Source: Trebouxia sp. TZW2008
Taxonomy: Eukaryota > Chlorophyta > Trebouxiophyceae > Trebouxiales > Trebouxiaceae
Reading direction: 5' to 3'
DNA: 64,000 nt
NCBI GenBank assembly: GCA_002118135.1
Contig: BDIU01000211.1
Span: 124,001 to 188,000 of the forward strand
The notes under the pieces were generated by a model. The model saw nothing but the letters and a program-made list of their open reading frames with translations, was not told the origin of the DNA and did not search any database. Within the stretch, counting starts at the first letter, position 1; every line of letters starts with the position of its first letter. The position numbers and the translations under genes are program-made. Shown one piece after another: positions 53,128 to 64,000 of this stretch.

Positions 53128-56100
53128 TCACAAAGACAAGCAGTTGGACAGAAGCCTGTTGTCAACCACAGCAGCCAGAACGTCATCTTCTGACACTCTC
53201 AAGGTCACTCTGCACCGTCTGTCTGCTTGCTGAGAGCTCATGTGCAAGATACCTTGGTCACTCAAAGTGCTGCATGCTGCTGAGACTTCTCCGCTTGTCA
53301 ATGGGCAGAAAGCCACCTGCAACAAAATAAGAGTGCTGTTGTTGATACCAGGCAAGAAGCAACCTTCAGCAGGATCAGAATGTCGGTGCAAACAATGGGC
53401 AACAACCGACCTGCAGCAGCGCAAGAATGCTGATACTACAGCTGGAAAGCACTGACCCAACTAGGTTTAGGGATGGCACTGGTCATTGTAGCACAGCAGC
53501 TAAGTTGTTATAGCAGAAAGCAAGACCCAAATAAACGGGAAGATCTATGCTAGCACACTGTAAGGCATAATACAGTGTCAGCATCATGTGAATGTATTGC
53601 TCACTCAGCACAGCAGTTGGTATGATGAAGCAGAAGGGAAGATCCAAACAAATTGCAAGACATGACTTGCTTCTGACAATGTGCTTGATGACAATGTGCT
53701 TGCTTCTGACAATGTGCCTGATCACTTTACAGCACAATACAGTGTAAGCATCATGTAACTGTCTCATGAAGCAGTCATACATGCATGATTGCATCGATTG
53801 GCTGGTCATGGTACACAGCTAAGCTTGCTGACCTTACGACACAGTACAGTGTAAGCATCATGTAGCTGTCCCATGGAGCAGTCATGCATGCGCCCTAGGC
53901 TTCCTCGGGGCTGCCCTGGGCTGTTACCAACAGCCCCAAACCCTGGACTGCCCATCATGCCCCTAGACGATGGGCTGGCAGTGCCTTTCAGTGAGGGGCT
54001 GCCTTTCAGCATTCCCATTGGCCTGAAAGGGCTGCCCACTGTGTTTTTCCTGGACAAAACTGGGCTCATGCTGTCTCTTCTACCTGCTGACCTGCCGCTA
54101 TTGTAGGAGCCTGTGCTGTCCCTACCTCCCTGCAAATTGACAGAGAGGGAGTGGGTCAGACACGAGAGTGATATGGCAGCCATCGCATCTCGAGTATGGC
54201 TTCGGTGGGCTTCTGGTGTCTCTGCCTCTTTGCGTACTGAGAGTAAGCCAAACATGAGTGGCCTCATGACAGCCAAGCATCATGAATGTGCATTCAGTGA
54301 GCATGTGCTTTCTCTGCCTCCCTGCAGATAGCACTTGGTCAAACATGAGTGGCTTCATGACAGTCAAAGCGCCATGAGTGTGCATTCAGTGAGCCTGTGC
54401 TGTCTCTGCGTCCCTGCATATTGATAGTTGGTCAAGCACGTGTGGGTACATAACAGCCAGTACGTTGTGAGTGTGCACGTAAGGAGCCTGTGCCTCTTGC
54501 CTCTTGAATGTTGACAATGTATGAGTCAACAGCATCCACGTGTTGTTTAGGTCATGAGGCCATACTTGTCTTTGCTCATGAGGAGCCAGGGTTCATAGCT
54601 GCTGCACACAGTGGACATTGCGTGCAAGCATTGAAGATATGTCTGACAAGAGGTCACCTCTTGACCACCTTAATCTGGTGCATGTCATGAACTGGCTCTG
54701 CAGTATGAACACAGCAGCGGCGCAAGCTATAGACTCCGCTTGGCCTGAACTTTGCAAGCCCTATCAACAACAAACTGATAGCGACGTATTCCCCACGGTC
54801 AATCATGGAAGACACATCATCAAGCATACTTACAGATGTCAGTGCAGCAAGCAGTCAAGTGCACCACTGCCATCTAGTCTCTCCTTGATGGGCATCCTGA
54901 AAGGCTCAGCCTTGTCCCTGGATTGGCAGCGTTGCCCATCATCACCTTGAACATTGATATTGCATTGATACCATCATTTTGACGACACTCGCTACAGTCA
55001 TCATGACCTGTGTCATAGTGAGATTACTGTGCCCTTGCCATCTAGTCTCACCTTGATGGGCATTCCTGAAAGCCTAGCCCCTTGATTGGCAGCGTTGCCC
55101 ATTGGTTGCTCTTGAGTGCCAACACCAAGCAGCTTGGTAGCTGCGCAGATCAGCAACTGCTGCTGATGTGGCAAGTTCTTGACTGCCTGGATCATTGTTG
55201 ATGAAGATCCCACACCTGCAGAGATCATCAGCATGAGTTGGTCTCCTTCTTCCTGTTTAGCCTTTGTTCTTGATCAAGCCTTGGTTGCCTAAGTCATTGT
55301 TGATGAACATCCCACTGATGCATACAATATGATGACAAAATATGATGCATTCTGTTGCTCTCGACTGCCCAAATCAAGTAGCTAGGCAGCACAGATCAGC
55401 AACTGCTGCTGTTCTTGATTGCCTGGATCACTGTTGAACTCCTGCATACACCCTCAAGATGACTCAGCTCACTCCTTTTCCGTCTGGCTCTCTTTTCAGG
55501 TTGTGTGTACTGCAGGCAAAGAGAGTCACGCATCAAATGGCCTAGCATCAGTCAAACTGCTGTCACCAGGTGAAGACAACTAGAACTGCATGTCAGTGTT
55601 CACGCTGTACGCTAGCGGTAAGGCTTGATAGCTTGATATGCTCAGAATATTATGCATCATGAAGGCTGCCAGCTGCCAAAACTATTTGCTCAGCCGCACA
55701 TGCCATACCAGCTGGCAGTTGTCACTACGAGCTGCTTAGGTGCTGATGCCGTAAAGTCTGGGCTTCTAGTGGCATTTTTAGGGACCTACGCTATTATGAA
55801 TGGCCAGGAACAGCTACTGACCTCCTGTCAGTGCAGTGATGGCTCGACACATGTGTCCAATCCCCACTGGCTTAGGCTTCCTGAGAACTCCACCAGCAGC
55901 AGCAGCCACTCCAGTCACAGCCTGCTGTGCATGCTGGGCCCGCTGTGACCCCTGCTGTGCATGCTGTGCCTGCTGAGGGCCCTGCTGTGTCTGCTGAGGT
56001 TGACCAGGCTGCTGCGGTGCCTGCTGAGCCTGATTTGACATCTGCTGCGCCTGCTGAGCCACACCTTGCTGCATCTGCTCACCTACAAGGGCAACAGGGT

Positions 56101-59100
56101 GTTTGCGGAATAAGAACTATGCCTAGGAGCATCAGGCAAGTTGCAGAATGTATCACCTTCCTTGAAAGGCGCAAAGTTAGCACTATCTTTACAGGAAAGC
56201 AACAAGGCGTTACCTGTCTGTAGAGCGTTGGCTGCTGCGTCTGCCTGTTCTGCCACAGCCTCCTTGACTTTGAGTTCCAATGCAGCAGTGCAAGCCTCCA
56301 GAGCACGCCGCATGTCTCCACTAGCAGCTGCCATCTGCAGACAGCGTAATTCATATGACAGGCAACTCAACCTGTCTGTGACCAAAGCGGGGTCTTGTAG
56401 GTAACGTGCAGACGAATGACTGTGACCAACCTCCTGTTATTATGCAGAGACCCAGTGCTGCAGTGCAAGCCTCCAAGGCCCTTACAGCCAAAAGATCTAG
56501 AGCAGTTCTACACTGCTGACCTGATTTGCAATAGTGGCAAGAATTCCTCCGTGTGTCCACACTTGCAGCTGACATCTACACACAGCATTGCATATGTTTC
56601 TGTAGGCATTTAGAGACCCAACTATGCGCAATGCATGCCTCTACAAAACGCAGTACAGCAAACTCTCTTTGTAAAGACTGCTTTGGGTACCATGAAATTT
56701 GTCCTTACATTATATTGCCCTTACTCAGAGGGACCACTGCAGTCAGAATGCAGTGATTGGTCAACAACGGCGATGTCCTTACATCAAGATTGTCCTTACA
56801 TCGAGTGTCCTTATAACGAGTTTACTGCATGCCATTAGAAGCTGCCTCATGCAGACAGCACAAAGTTGTCAGGGATATGCACACTGTCCTCATGAGGTTT
56901 ACAGCTTCAGCCATGTATAACGCAAGCCTCCAAGGCATGATGCATGTCTCTTCACTAGCGACTGGCGCTCTTGCAGCACTGTAGTGATCTGATGCCTGCT
57001 GTAGGTCACAAGAACTTCTACCGTTCCAGGCGAGTTGACAAGGCAAGTGCAAGGGACTGCAGTCTCACCTTGCAGGCGCAGAACTCAATGGCCTTGGCAG
57101 CAGCGATTGGGCCTGGCATTCACTGCAGCCGCTCTTGCAGCACTTTGGTGATCTGGTGCCTGCTACAGGTGGGAACAGGCATCTTGCAATCTGACAATGC
57201 AGGTGCAAGTGAGTCCATAAGTACACACAACATCTCGGCCTCACCTTGCGGACATAGAAGTCAATGGCCTTGGCAGCAAAGACAGGGCCTGGCAGCGACT
57301 GCAGCCGCTCTTGTAGCACTGTGGTGATCTGATGCCTGCTGTAGGTGAGGGAAGACCACCAGGCAAACTTGACAATGCAGATGCATGTGAGGCCACGCCT
57401 CAGAAAGACTAGTCAGGCTCACCTTGCGGGCGCAGAACTCAATGGCCTTGGCAGCAAAGACAGGGCCTGGTAGCAACTGCAGGCGCTCTTGCAGCACACT
57501 GGTGATCTGATGCCTGCTGTACGTGGGGAAGGCCACCAGGCGGGGCTTGCAGCCACGAGCCTCTAGCCCTGGCAGCAGGCGCTCTGTCAGGTCTAAGCTG
57601 TTGGCTATGCCCACCAACACCAGCCTTGATTTCAGCAGCTGCAACAGCCAAAGGTACAGACTGATTACGATGTTACTGTGCATGAGGTAAGGTGTCAAGC
57701 TTGCAGCCTATGGCAGTCACCTTATGCAGTCTTGGGCAGGAAGCTGTGATACCTGTGGGAGGAAGAAGAGGTCATACAGCACATCTCTGGCTGTGGACAC
57801 AAGGTGATCCATTTCGTCACAGATGACTACCATCATGCCAAGGTGGGGTCCCTTGCGTTTCCCTGGGGTGGCTTTCCTGGGGTCCAGCAGGGGCTGCGTC
57901 ACAGCTGCCTGGAGGGCTTCCAAGCATTGGTCATGGGAAGAAGGCGCTTCAGCAGTTGAGGCTGCTGGGAAGACAATGCTGCCGCCTGCACATCACACAA
58001 CTCATCCTACTACTCATGTACTCATCATGTAGGCACAGACATTGATCTTGAAAGATCTGAGAATTGAGTGCAATTGGCTGCACTACCTCAGAACGTGAGT
58101 CAAGATCAGGCAAGGTGAAACGAGGTTAACTAGGTGAGGTGACTTAACATAAGCCGAGACAAGGCGCGACCGTGCAATGCAAAGCAAGGTAAGCAATGAC
58201 AGAGAATGTCATCATATGTCACAGTACACCATCATACAGTGGTTTGTCTTTGTAAGGACACTTGATGTAAAGACAATCTCAATGTAAGGACAATGCCATT
58301 GGTATCCAACCACTGCATTCTGACTGCAGTGGCCCCTCTGAGTAAGGACAATTTGATGTAAGGACCAATTTCTTGGTAACCAAAGCAGTCGTTACAAAGA
58401 AAATGTACTGTACAATGCAATTTGTTGGCAAACATGCAGCTGTTATGTATGTCACTACAGCATAAGACACATCGGCATACCTGCTTGTTGGGCAGCTTGT
58501 GTGAGGCCAGCCAGAATGCGTCCAAAGATGGCTTGTGGGGTGGGCAGCGTCATGCAATTGATGGACACCACAGCAGGCGCCAACTTGCACTTGCTGCTGC
58601 TGGCAGCTATGCCGCTACTCTGCTTCACCAGCTCATGCACCACCAGCGATTTGCCTGCATAGAGTAAAGATCTAAGGTGGCTAGGTGTGTGCATTATAAG
58701 TCACAACGCTCATGCAGTTGCTAGACACCACAGCAAGCGCCAACTTGCACTTGCTGCTGCTGGCAGCTGCGCCGCTATTTTGCTTCACCAGCTCATGCAC
58801 CACCAAAGACTTCCGTGAAAAGGACAATTTCCCGTGTTGGTTTCCTCCAAACGGGGCTGCATACTAAACACTGCACTGTTGTGCACTTGCTGGGGACCAC
58901 AGCGGGCGCCCAGCTGGGCATGCTGCGACTTGCAGCTATGCCGCTACTTTGCTTCACCAGCTCATGCACCACCAAAGACTTCCCTGCATAGCACGACTTC
59001 CCGTGTTGGTTCCCTCCAAACAGGGCTGCATATGTATATTGCAATGGTTGTGCACTTGCTGGGGACCACAGCAGGCGCCAAGCTACACTTGCGGCTGCTG

Positions 59101-62100
59101 GCAGCTATTCTGCAACTCTGCTTCACCAGCTCATGCACCACCAACGGTTTGCTGGCATAGAGCAATGATCTAAGGGGGCTAGGTCTGTGCTTATAGTTGA
59201 TGGACACCACAGCAGGCGCCAGGCTACAATTGTTGCTGTGTGTGTAGGTTAAACGAGCAATGCACATCTTCATTCACTGCTGCATGATATACCTGTGCCT
59301 GGAACCCCAATGACTTACACAGACCCTCCCTTACAGTCTAGCAAGCTCTGGCTCAGGGAGGCATCCAGGTCTCAAAACTTGTGGAATGACTGCCATTGAC
59401 TCCAACCATATTGAATCACGCACCTGTGCCTGGAACTCCACTGACGTAAACAGATCCACCCTTGCAGTCTAGCAAGCTCTGGCTCAGGAAGGCTTGCAAA
59501 TCTTCCACTTGGGGCTGGCGGCAGGAGGGCACTTGTCCTTTGGGCGCTGCTGCCACATGCATGACACTCCTCACAGCTTGCACCTACAGCAAAGACAGCA
59601 TGAGCACAAAGTTATGGTAATGCTGTCCCATGCAAATCATCTGTGCAGCAGCTACAATGCGTCGACAACATGAACTGATCATGCTGCTGCTGCTGCTACA
59701 TAACTCTCACAACTTGCACCTGTAGCACATGCTGTTTGCCTAGACTACTGCAACATTTGTTGGTGCTAGTAAGCGCAAGCTAATTCTACAGCTGCTGCCA
59801 CATGCAGGACAAACCCCACATGGCACCTGCAGCGTAAGACATAGAAATGATCTGCGAGTACCACTTTGCTTTTGGCAGGCTGCCGATGATGCTGCTGTTG
59901 CTCTTTGAACATGCAGCAACACCCCTCACAGCTTGCGTCCACAGCACGTGCTGTGACAGTTTGAGCTTTGCTGTACCATTTGCTTGTGCTAAATTGGCCT
60001 TTGGCAGCACGAGCAATTGCCCCTTGTGCGCTGCTGCAACATGTGGAACTTTCATCACAGCTTGCGCCTACAACATGCTTTTGGCTAGAACTGGATGAAT
60101 CTTTTGAAGGTGCTATATGGGCCTTTGGCGGCATGAGCTCAAGGTGATGCTACTTCTGCTACAACATGCTACTTGGCACTCGTATCATGCACCTGTGACA
60201 AGCATTTGACACCATCAAACATGATGCACTGATGTATTAGATTAGCCTCACCTTGGAAGCATCAGTTGGTTCCCACCATTCCTCCTCTGCAAAGGTGTGT
60301 GGCTCAGGATTTGCAGCGCTGCTGAGCCCAGCCTGAGCCGCACTAACAAGGTTACCAATGCACCTCTTCAGAGGCGGTTTGCTGCATGCTGCGGCCGCCC
60401 CTGCATAACAGTCAAGACGTTGTCAATACTGCAATTATGGTCCACGTCCAGAGCAGATTTGGGCCACACACATGCATGGCATTGTTTGCTGAAGAGTGTC
60501 TACTAGCAAGAAGGAGCGCTTGGGGCATGCTGCTACACAAAATGCTTGTTGTGCCAGGCATACATTGCTGCAGACTGCCATGCTTGCAACGCTTGCCATG
60601 CACTGATTCTGAGTCATGACTTGGTGCACACTCCGTCATGCAAGATTATGTGAGGCATTGCATCAATGTCAAAAAGGAAGCAAGCACTGTAACTTTGTTC
60701 ACATGCTTCAGAGCCACTCTAGCAACAGTCACCTGCTGGTGCAGCAAAATGTCAGCAAATCCACCAGGAAGTGATAGCCTGGCTGTTGAATTTGCCCACT
60801 CCAGGTGCTTGCATGCACTTGATGAAACAGGGTGGTCGTTGCTATTCCCACTGCGCTGCTATGATAAACACATTGATGGCGAACTCACCAGGAAGTGATT
60901 CTCTGAAACTGACATCTCCCAATCCAGACGCTCGCATGCGCTTGATGCAACATGGTGCTCTTTCCATTGCTGTGCCCATTGCTCTGCTTTCCTAAATACA
61001 TTGATGTCAAACTCCCCAGGGAGTAAGACCCTGGGTGCTGGCGCCTCCCAATACAAGTGCTTACATGCACTTGACGCAACAGGGAGCTCATTGCTATGCC
61101 CATTACTCTGCTTTGATAGACACATTGATGGCAAACTCACCAGGAAGTGATAGCCTGGGTGCTGGCGCCTCCCAATCCAGATGCTTGCATGCACTTGACG
61201 CAACAGGGTGATTATTGCTATGCCTACTGCTCTGCTTTGATATAGACACTGATAGCAAACTCCCCGGGAAGTGATGCCCTGGATGCTGGCGCCTCCTGAC
61301 CCAGATGCTTACATGCACTAGACGCAACAGGGCGGTCATTGCTATGCCCATTGCTCTGCTTTCACAAACAGAATGTTTGCAAACCCACCAGGAAGTGAAG
61401 GCCTGGATGCCTGCGCCTCCCAATCCAGATGCTTGCATGCACTTGACGCCACAGGGTGAGCATTGCTATGCTCGCTGCTCTGTCTACTGTCACCCTGACT
61501 GCAGCGCTCTTCTTCTGTGTGGGTACTAGGGCTGGCAGCAGCTGCCCCAGGGTTCTGCAGAGCAGGGCCATCTGAGACAGGGCTAACAGGCTTGTGAGGG
61601 GCAGGGGGTTGGTGGCGGGTGATGGGGGGTAGCCCATGCTGCCTGGGGTGAGTGCCAGGGGAAACGACAGGAATTGGCTGACTTGGGCTTTGCTGCGTGA
61701 CAGCAGCAGACTGTTCTTTGGGGCTGTTGAAGAGCCTTGAAGGCAGTTCTGGCCCTTGCCTGTTGGACTCGTCTGTCAGAACAGGTTTGGGAGAAAGCTG
61801 CTGCTGAGGAGAGTCACCACTGCTGACAGGCTGTGGAGATATCTGCTGTAACGGGCTGCCTGTGGGTCTGCGCTGAGACCCAACAGGTCTAGCAGGTGAG
61901 TTGCCTTCAACAGGCTGGGTTGCAGCTTGGCTAGCAGTAATTGCTTTCGCTTGTGCAGCTGATGCTGTTGAGCTGCGCCTGTTGCGTGCTGATCTGCCTG
62001 AGGTCTGCTGTGCAGAAGGAGGTTGCTGACTTGTGGGTGCAGCAGCTTGCTTGCGGGTGCTGCTGCTGCGACCTTTGGCTGATCTGACCAGACCTGGTCC

Positions 62101-62406
62101 AGGCGTGACCTCCTGAACAACTCTGGGTGTGTGGGACCGCGTGCTTCGCCTTGGCTTGCTGTCAGCAGGAGCGTTTTCCTTGTCGTCTGGATTGTCATTG
62201 CAGCTTTCAGGCTGACCAGAGGCCCTTTTCTGCTTTTTGGCTGAGCCTGTTTGGCGATCGACTGAAGGCCTCTTCTTCGCGTTAGATGTCACAGTACCGC
62301 TGCTTTGTCGTGCTGTATCCTCCTCTGATACACCGGTGCTGGCACGGCGTTTGTTCCCTTGTGTGACAGGTTGTACTGACGTCCCATGCTGCCTTGTTTT
62401 CGGCAT
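53128..62406 (-). CDS. CDC6: CDC6 origin-licensing AAA+ ATPase, complete, 11 exons
   Basis: CDC6 loads the MCM helicase onto ORC-bound origins in the nucleus. Exons: 62406-61389, 60286-60252, 59583-59424, 58654-58481, 57985-57753, 57638-57423, 56334-56214, 56082-55822, 55215-55052, 54129-53833, 53316-53128. They total 2868 nt (955 residues plus stop), all phases consistent. The ~340-residue N-terminus is disordered, basic and rich in SP sites, with a KEN box at residues 76-78 (DDKENAP) and NLS-like KKRPSVDRQ and AKKQKR. Motifs: GVPGT|GKS Walker A (split by an intron), VVICDEMDHL Walker B, LVGIANSLDLTERLLP sensor 1, SGDMRRALEA sensor 2, then the winged helix (FCPLTSGEVSAACSTLSDQGIL, RCRVTLRVSEDDV). 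Inserts: a Gln-rich stretch (exon 56082) and a Ser/Pro/Gly-rich stretch (exon 54129). It is much longer than the usual ~500-600 residues. Confidence 0.96.
54298..54520 (-). repeat. Acceptor-side echoes of CDC6 exon 54129-53833
   Basis: The CCTCCCTGCA(A/G)AT acceptor segment followed by TTGGTCAA-type sequence recurs at about 54317, 54408 and 54497. Confidence 0.7.
54862..54948 (-). repeat. Donor-side echo of CDC6 exon 55215-55052
   Basis: TGCCATCTAGTCTC.CCTTGATGGGCAT, the donor region of the exon at 55052, is repeated about 165 bp downstream. Confidence 0.85.
56440..56650 (-). repeat. Acceptor-region echoes of CDC6 exon 56334-56214
   Basis: CAGTGCAAGCCTCCAAGGCC (near 56460) and a weaker copy near 56620 repeat the CAGTGCAAGCCTCCAGAGCA coding segment upstream of the exon. 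A third lies at about 56921-56960. Confidence 0.75.
56656..56827 (+). mobile_element. MITE copy E
   Basis: Begins CAGCAAACTCTCTTTGTAAA and ends CTTATAACGAGTTTACTG, with core CCACTGCAGTCAGAATGCAG. Left flank TA, right flank CA. It lies in a CDC6 intron. Confidence 0.88.
56955..57345 (-). repeat. Three donor-side echoes of CDC6 exon 57638-57423
   Basis: The segment for QITSVLQERLQLLPGPVFAA plus the exon end recurs at about 57345-57248, 57170-57068 and 57005-56961 (truncated), with spacing near 180 bp. The first two keep an ACCTTGC donor. Confidence 0.93.
58237..58410 (+). mobile_element. MITE copy F (best-defined)
   Basis: Begins CAGTGGTTTGTCTTTGTAAG and ends TACAAAGAAAATGTACTG. Both flanks are TA (58235-58236, 58411-58412). 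Terminal inverted repeats of about 23 bp match at roughly three quarters of positions. It lies in a CDC6 intron, 71 bp from the donor of exon 58654-58481. Confidence 0.92.
58722..59228 (-). repeat. Three to four acceptor-side echoes of the CDC6 Walker A exon
   Basis: Copies of GKSLVVHELVKQS.GIAAS start at about 58812, 58992 and 59153 (spacing 158-180 bp), with a fragment at 59200-59225. The copy at 58992 keeps a TATGCAG acceptor; the one at 58812 has lost it. Confidence 0.93.
59284..59372 (-). repeat. Donor-side echo of CDC6 exon 59583-59424 carrying a stop
   Basis: It reads SLSQSLLDCKGGSV-stop-VIGVPGT. The Tyr codon TAC of the intact exon is TAA here, yet a CACAG|GT donor remains. Confidence 0.9.
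59695..60078 (-). repeat. Acceptor-side echoes of CDC6 exon 59583-59424
   Basis: CTCACAGCTTGC.CCTACAGC, the acceptor segment, recurs at about 59703, 59815, 59933 and 60055 with a spacing of 110-125 bp. Confidence 0.82.
60755..61400 (-). repeat. Six-copy ~124-bp array of the CDC6 exon 1 donor region
   Basis: The motif CACCA/CCCCA-GGAAGTGA, the exon 1 donor, occurs at about 60765, 60887, 61012, 61137, 61260 and 61384. The last is the intact donor of exon 1. Each unit also carries a HLDWE-like coding fragment. Confidence 0.93.
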
Positions 62407-63595
62407 GTTGACGGCAAGAGACAGGACGATGGGTGCACAGCGTCAGAGCATTAGCTAACTCACGCAAGCTGTGCTGAATGCTGGCAGCAGTGCTTCATCT
62501 TATCCGAAGAGGGACACAAAAGTCGCATACTGCTCTTCAACAGCAGAGCGTAACGATCTGCAGGGTCGCCTTGCACCAAGCCACAAAGCCCTTCGTCGCA
62601 GCTCCGTCTGAACTCGTGCCAATGCTTTGCTGTCAAGCGCTGCAGATGCTTGCTGGACTTATGTCGCCACAGCTACTTATCAGCTTAAACGGATTGTCAA
62701 GCTTGACCTGCTGCGACTGGGCTTTGAACTTTGAACTTGCTGTGCTGCCTCTGCTCTTTTGCTTTCTAGGGTTGGTCCTAGGGTCAACACTCACACAACC
62801 AGCTTCGTCAGCCCAAAATGCAGCAATAGATGATCAGAGCCAGCGAATGTGATCAGTGCAATCAGATGTAGGTGTTGTTACTAGTGTCGGCCTGAAGGAC
62901 GTTCCTGATATAGAGCGCCTGTGCATGTCATGCCTACTGCTTGATGGCATGCTTACTAACAATGACAGTGACTCAATGTACCATACACAATGCACTCTCT
63001 CTTGGTCAACATGGAAAATACCCAGTATCGCTGGGCATTTGCTGCATTTGTCAAGATGCTGACATCAAACATGCATTATGTGTTACAATTTGAGACGCAT
63101 ATGCACAAGCTCATTGTCGGCATTGCCAGCATGCATAGTGTGATGAATCATGTCAAGCAACACCTTCTTTACAGATGTATAATGCACATCTGTTGTTGCC
63201 ATTGGGGCCAAGCTTGACATCTATCAGCTGCTGAGCATTCAAGCTCAATTTCGCACATTGTTGTCTACCTGGTCGTCTGGCAGCCATTGCTACTTGCAGC
63301 TTTCTGCTTAGAGTGCACATGTCTGCAAAAGGCATTACATGCGCCTTTCTCTCCTGTGGGCTTCTGGATTGACAGTGCAAAATGCATTCAAGTCATCTCA
63401 TGTCTTGATGTGCAGCCCAGTGCAACATGCAACAAACATGAAGGCTGTTGACATGTCTGGCTGCTTGCTGGACCAATCGTGCGCGTGCAGTGCTCATTCC
63501 CACATCTACTAAGCTGCTCGATCAGTGATGCTGTCACGCGACCGGCTCTTGCTCGTCAGCTGTACAGCTGTCGGCACTGCAGTGATCACCTCTGC
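62407..63595. promoter_or_regulatory. Divergent region between CDC6 and HEMK2
   Basis: It holds the promoters of both genes. A plus-strand frame at 62478-62852 (124 residues, one hydrophobic stretch LAVLPLLFCFLGLVLG) starts only 71 bp from the CDC6 ATG. I recognise no family and treat it as doubtful. Nothing else can be supported. Confidence 0.4.
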
Positions 63596-64000
63596 ATGAG
63601 CACGGTCAGACACCATATAGCTGATGTCATCAAGACATCGTACAACTCAGACGTGTACGAGCCTTCTGACGTACGCATGGTCTTGCCTTCGGTCCACAGT
63701 ATGACGCTTCTACTCCCCACACCAGCTGACAGCCTTGCAGGACAGCTTCGCTCTGGTCGATGCCTTGCAGCAGGAGCTTGCCAGCATCTTAGCCTCTTCT
63801 CCCTGCCTGTGAGTGAGTAACGGCAGGCCAGGCCAGGCCAATGCTTGCATCGCCATCAGACAACATACAAACAATGAAACAAGTGCAGTTTTGTGGAGAT
63901 TGGAGCAGGCAGCGGATACATATCCTGCTCATTAGCCTGTCTGCTCAAGAAAGAGGGATGCAATGCAGTATGCATTGCCACGGACATCAGCCCTCATGCA
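63596..64000 (+). CDS. N6AMT1: HEMK2/N6AMT1 (Mtq2) eRF1 glutamine methyltransferase, 5' part
   Basis: Methylates the GGQ glutamine of release factor eRF1 together with TRMT112, using SAM. Three exons are visible: 63596-63670 (MSTVRHHIADVIKTSYN...DVYEPSD), 63741-63808 (DSFALVDALQQELASIL) and 63889 to the window edge. The family signature VYEPxxDSFxLxDAL is split by the first intron. Exon 3 holds motif I of the SAM-binding fold, FVEIGAGSGYIS, then CIATDISPHA (the motif II acidic residue). Phases agree across both introns. The catalytic NPPY motif lies beyond the window. The ATG fits the family's short N-terminus. No clear echo copies are seen in its two short introns. Confidence 0.95.

Overview
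The window is nuclear DNA from a photosynthetic eukaryote, most likely a chlorophyte green alga. The evidence is intron-rich genes with GT-AG and some GC-AG junctions, a plastid-type FtsH with an N-terminal transit-like leader, a plant-type sucrose synthase, a plant-like CDC6, and a single nuclear tRNA gene on a Pol III layout. There are no bacterial operons, rRNA genes or CRISPR arrays. The assignment to green algae is inference from gene content; a trebouxiophyte-like genome would fit but cannot be proved here.

Layout. 1-1460 is a decayed Ty3/gypsy pol fragment (+). 2884-4107 is an intronless membrane oxidoreductase (+) that resembles the C-terminal half of fungal TmpL-type proteins, flanked by two copies of a short sequence that may be exonic on the other strand. 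5033-14776 is a TTC7/NPGR-type TPR gene (+). 16107-26659 is a complete 15-exon sucrose synthase gene (-); my exon model sums to 842 codons plus stop with every phase consistent. 27133-44206 is FANCI (+), divergent from sucrose synthase across a 473-bp GC-rich shared promoter region. A tRNA-Ile(AAU) lies at 44979-45052 (-). 45849-52383 is a plastid FtsH7/9-type protease (-). 53128-62406 is an 11-exon CDC6 (-), modelled as 955 codons plus stop with consistent phases. 63596 to the window end is the start of the eRF1 glutamine methyltransferase HEMK2/N6AMT1 (+).

The genes have unrelated housekeeping roles: PI4-kinase scaffold, sucrose metabolism, interstrand cross-link repair, plastid proteolysis, origin licensing and translation termination. 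They share one striking property. Nearly every intron holds one to six decayed tandem copies of the neighbouring exon edge. Copies of an exon's 5' part (with its acceptor) usually lie upstream of the intact exon, and copies of its 3' part (with its donor) lie downstream. Unit spacing is about 110-190 bp. I call these splice-junction echoes. They occur in all five large genes, even around a stop codon (sucrose synthase) and a Walker A exon (CDC6).

Other unexpected structure: six copies of a ~150-175 bp MITE with TA target duplications, two of which sit so that the TA becomes part of a GTA splice donor; perfect hairpins where echo copies have been converted into palindromes; three GC-AG introns fixed by reading phase and family conservation; a second, foldback repeat family; and two CTG tracts in FANCI introns.
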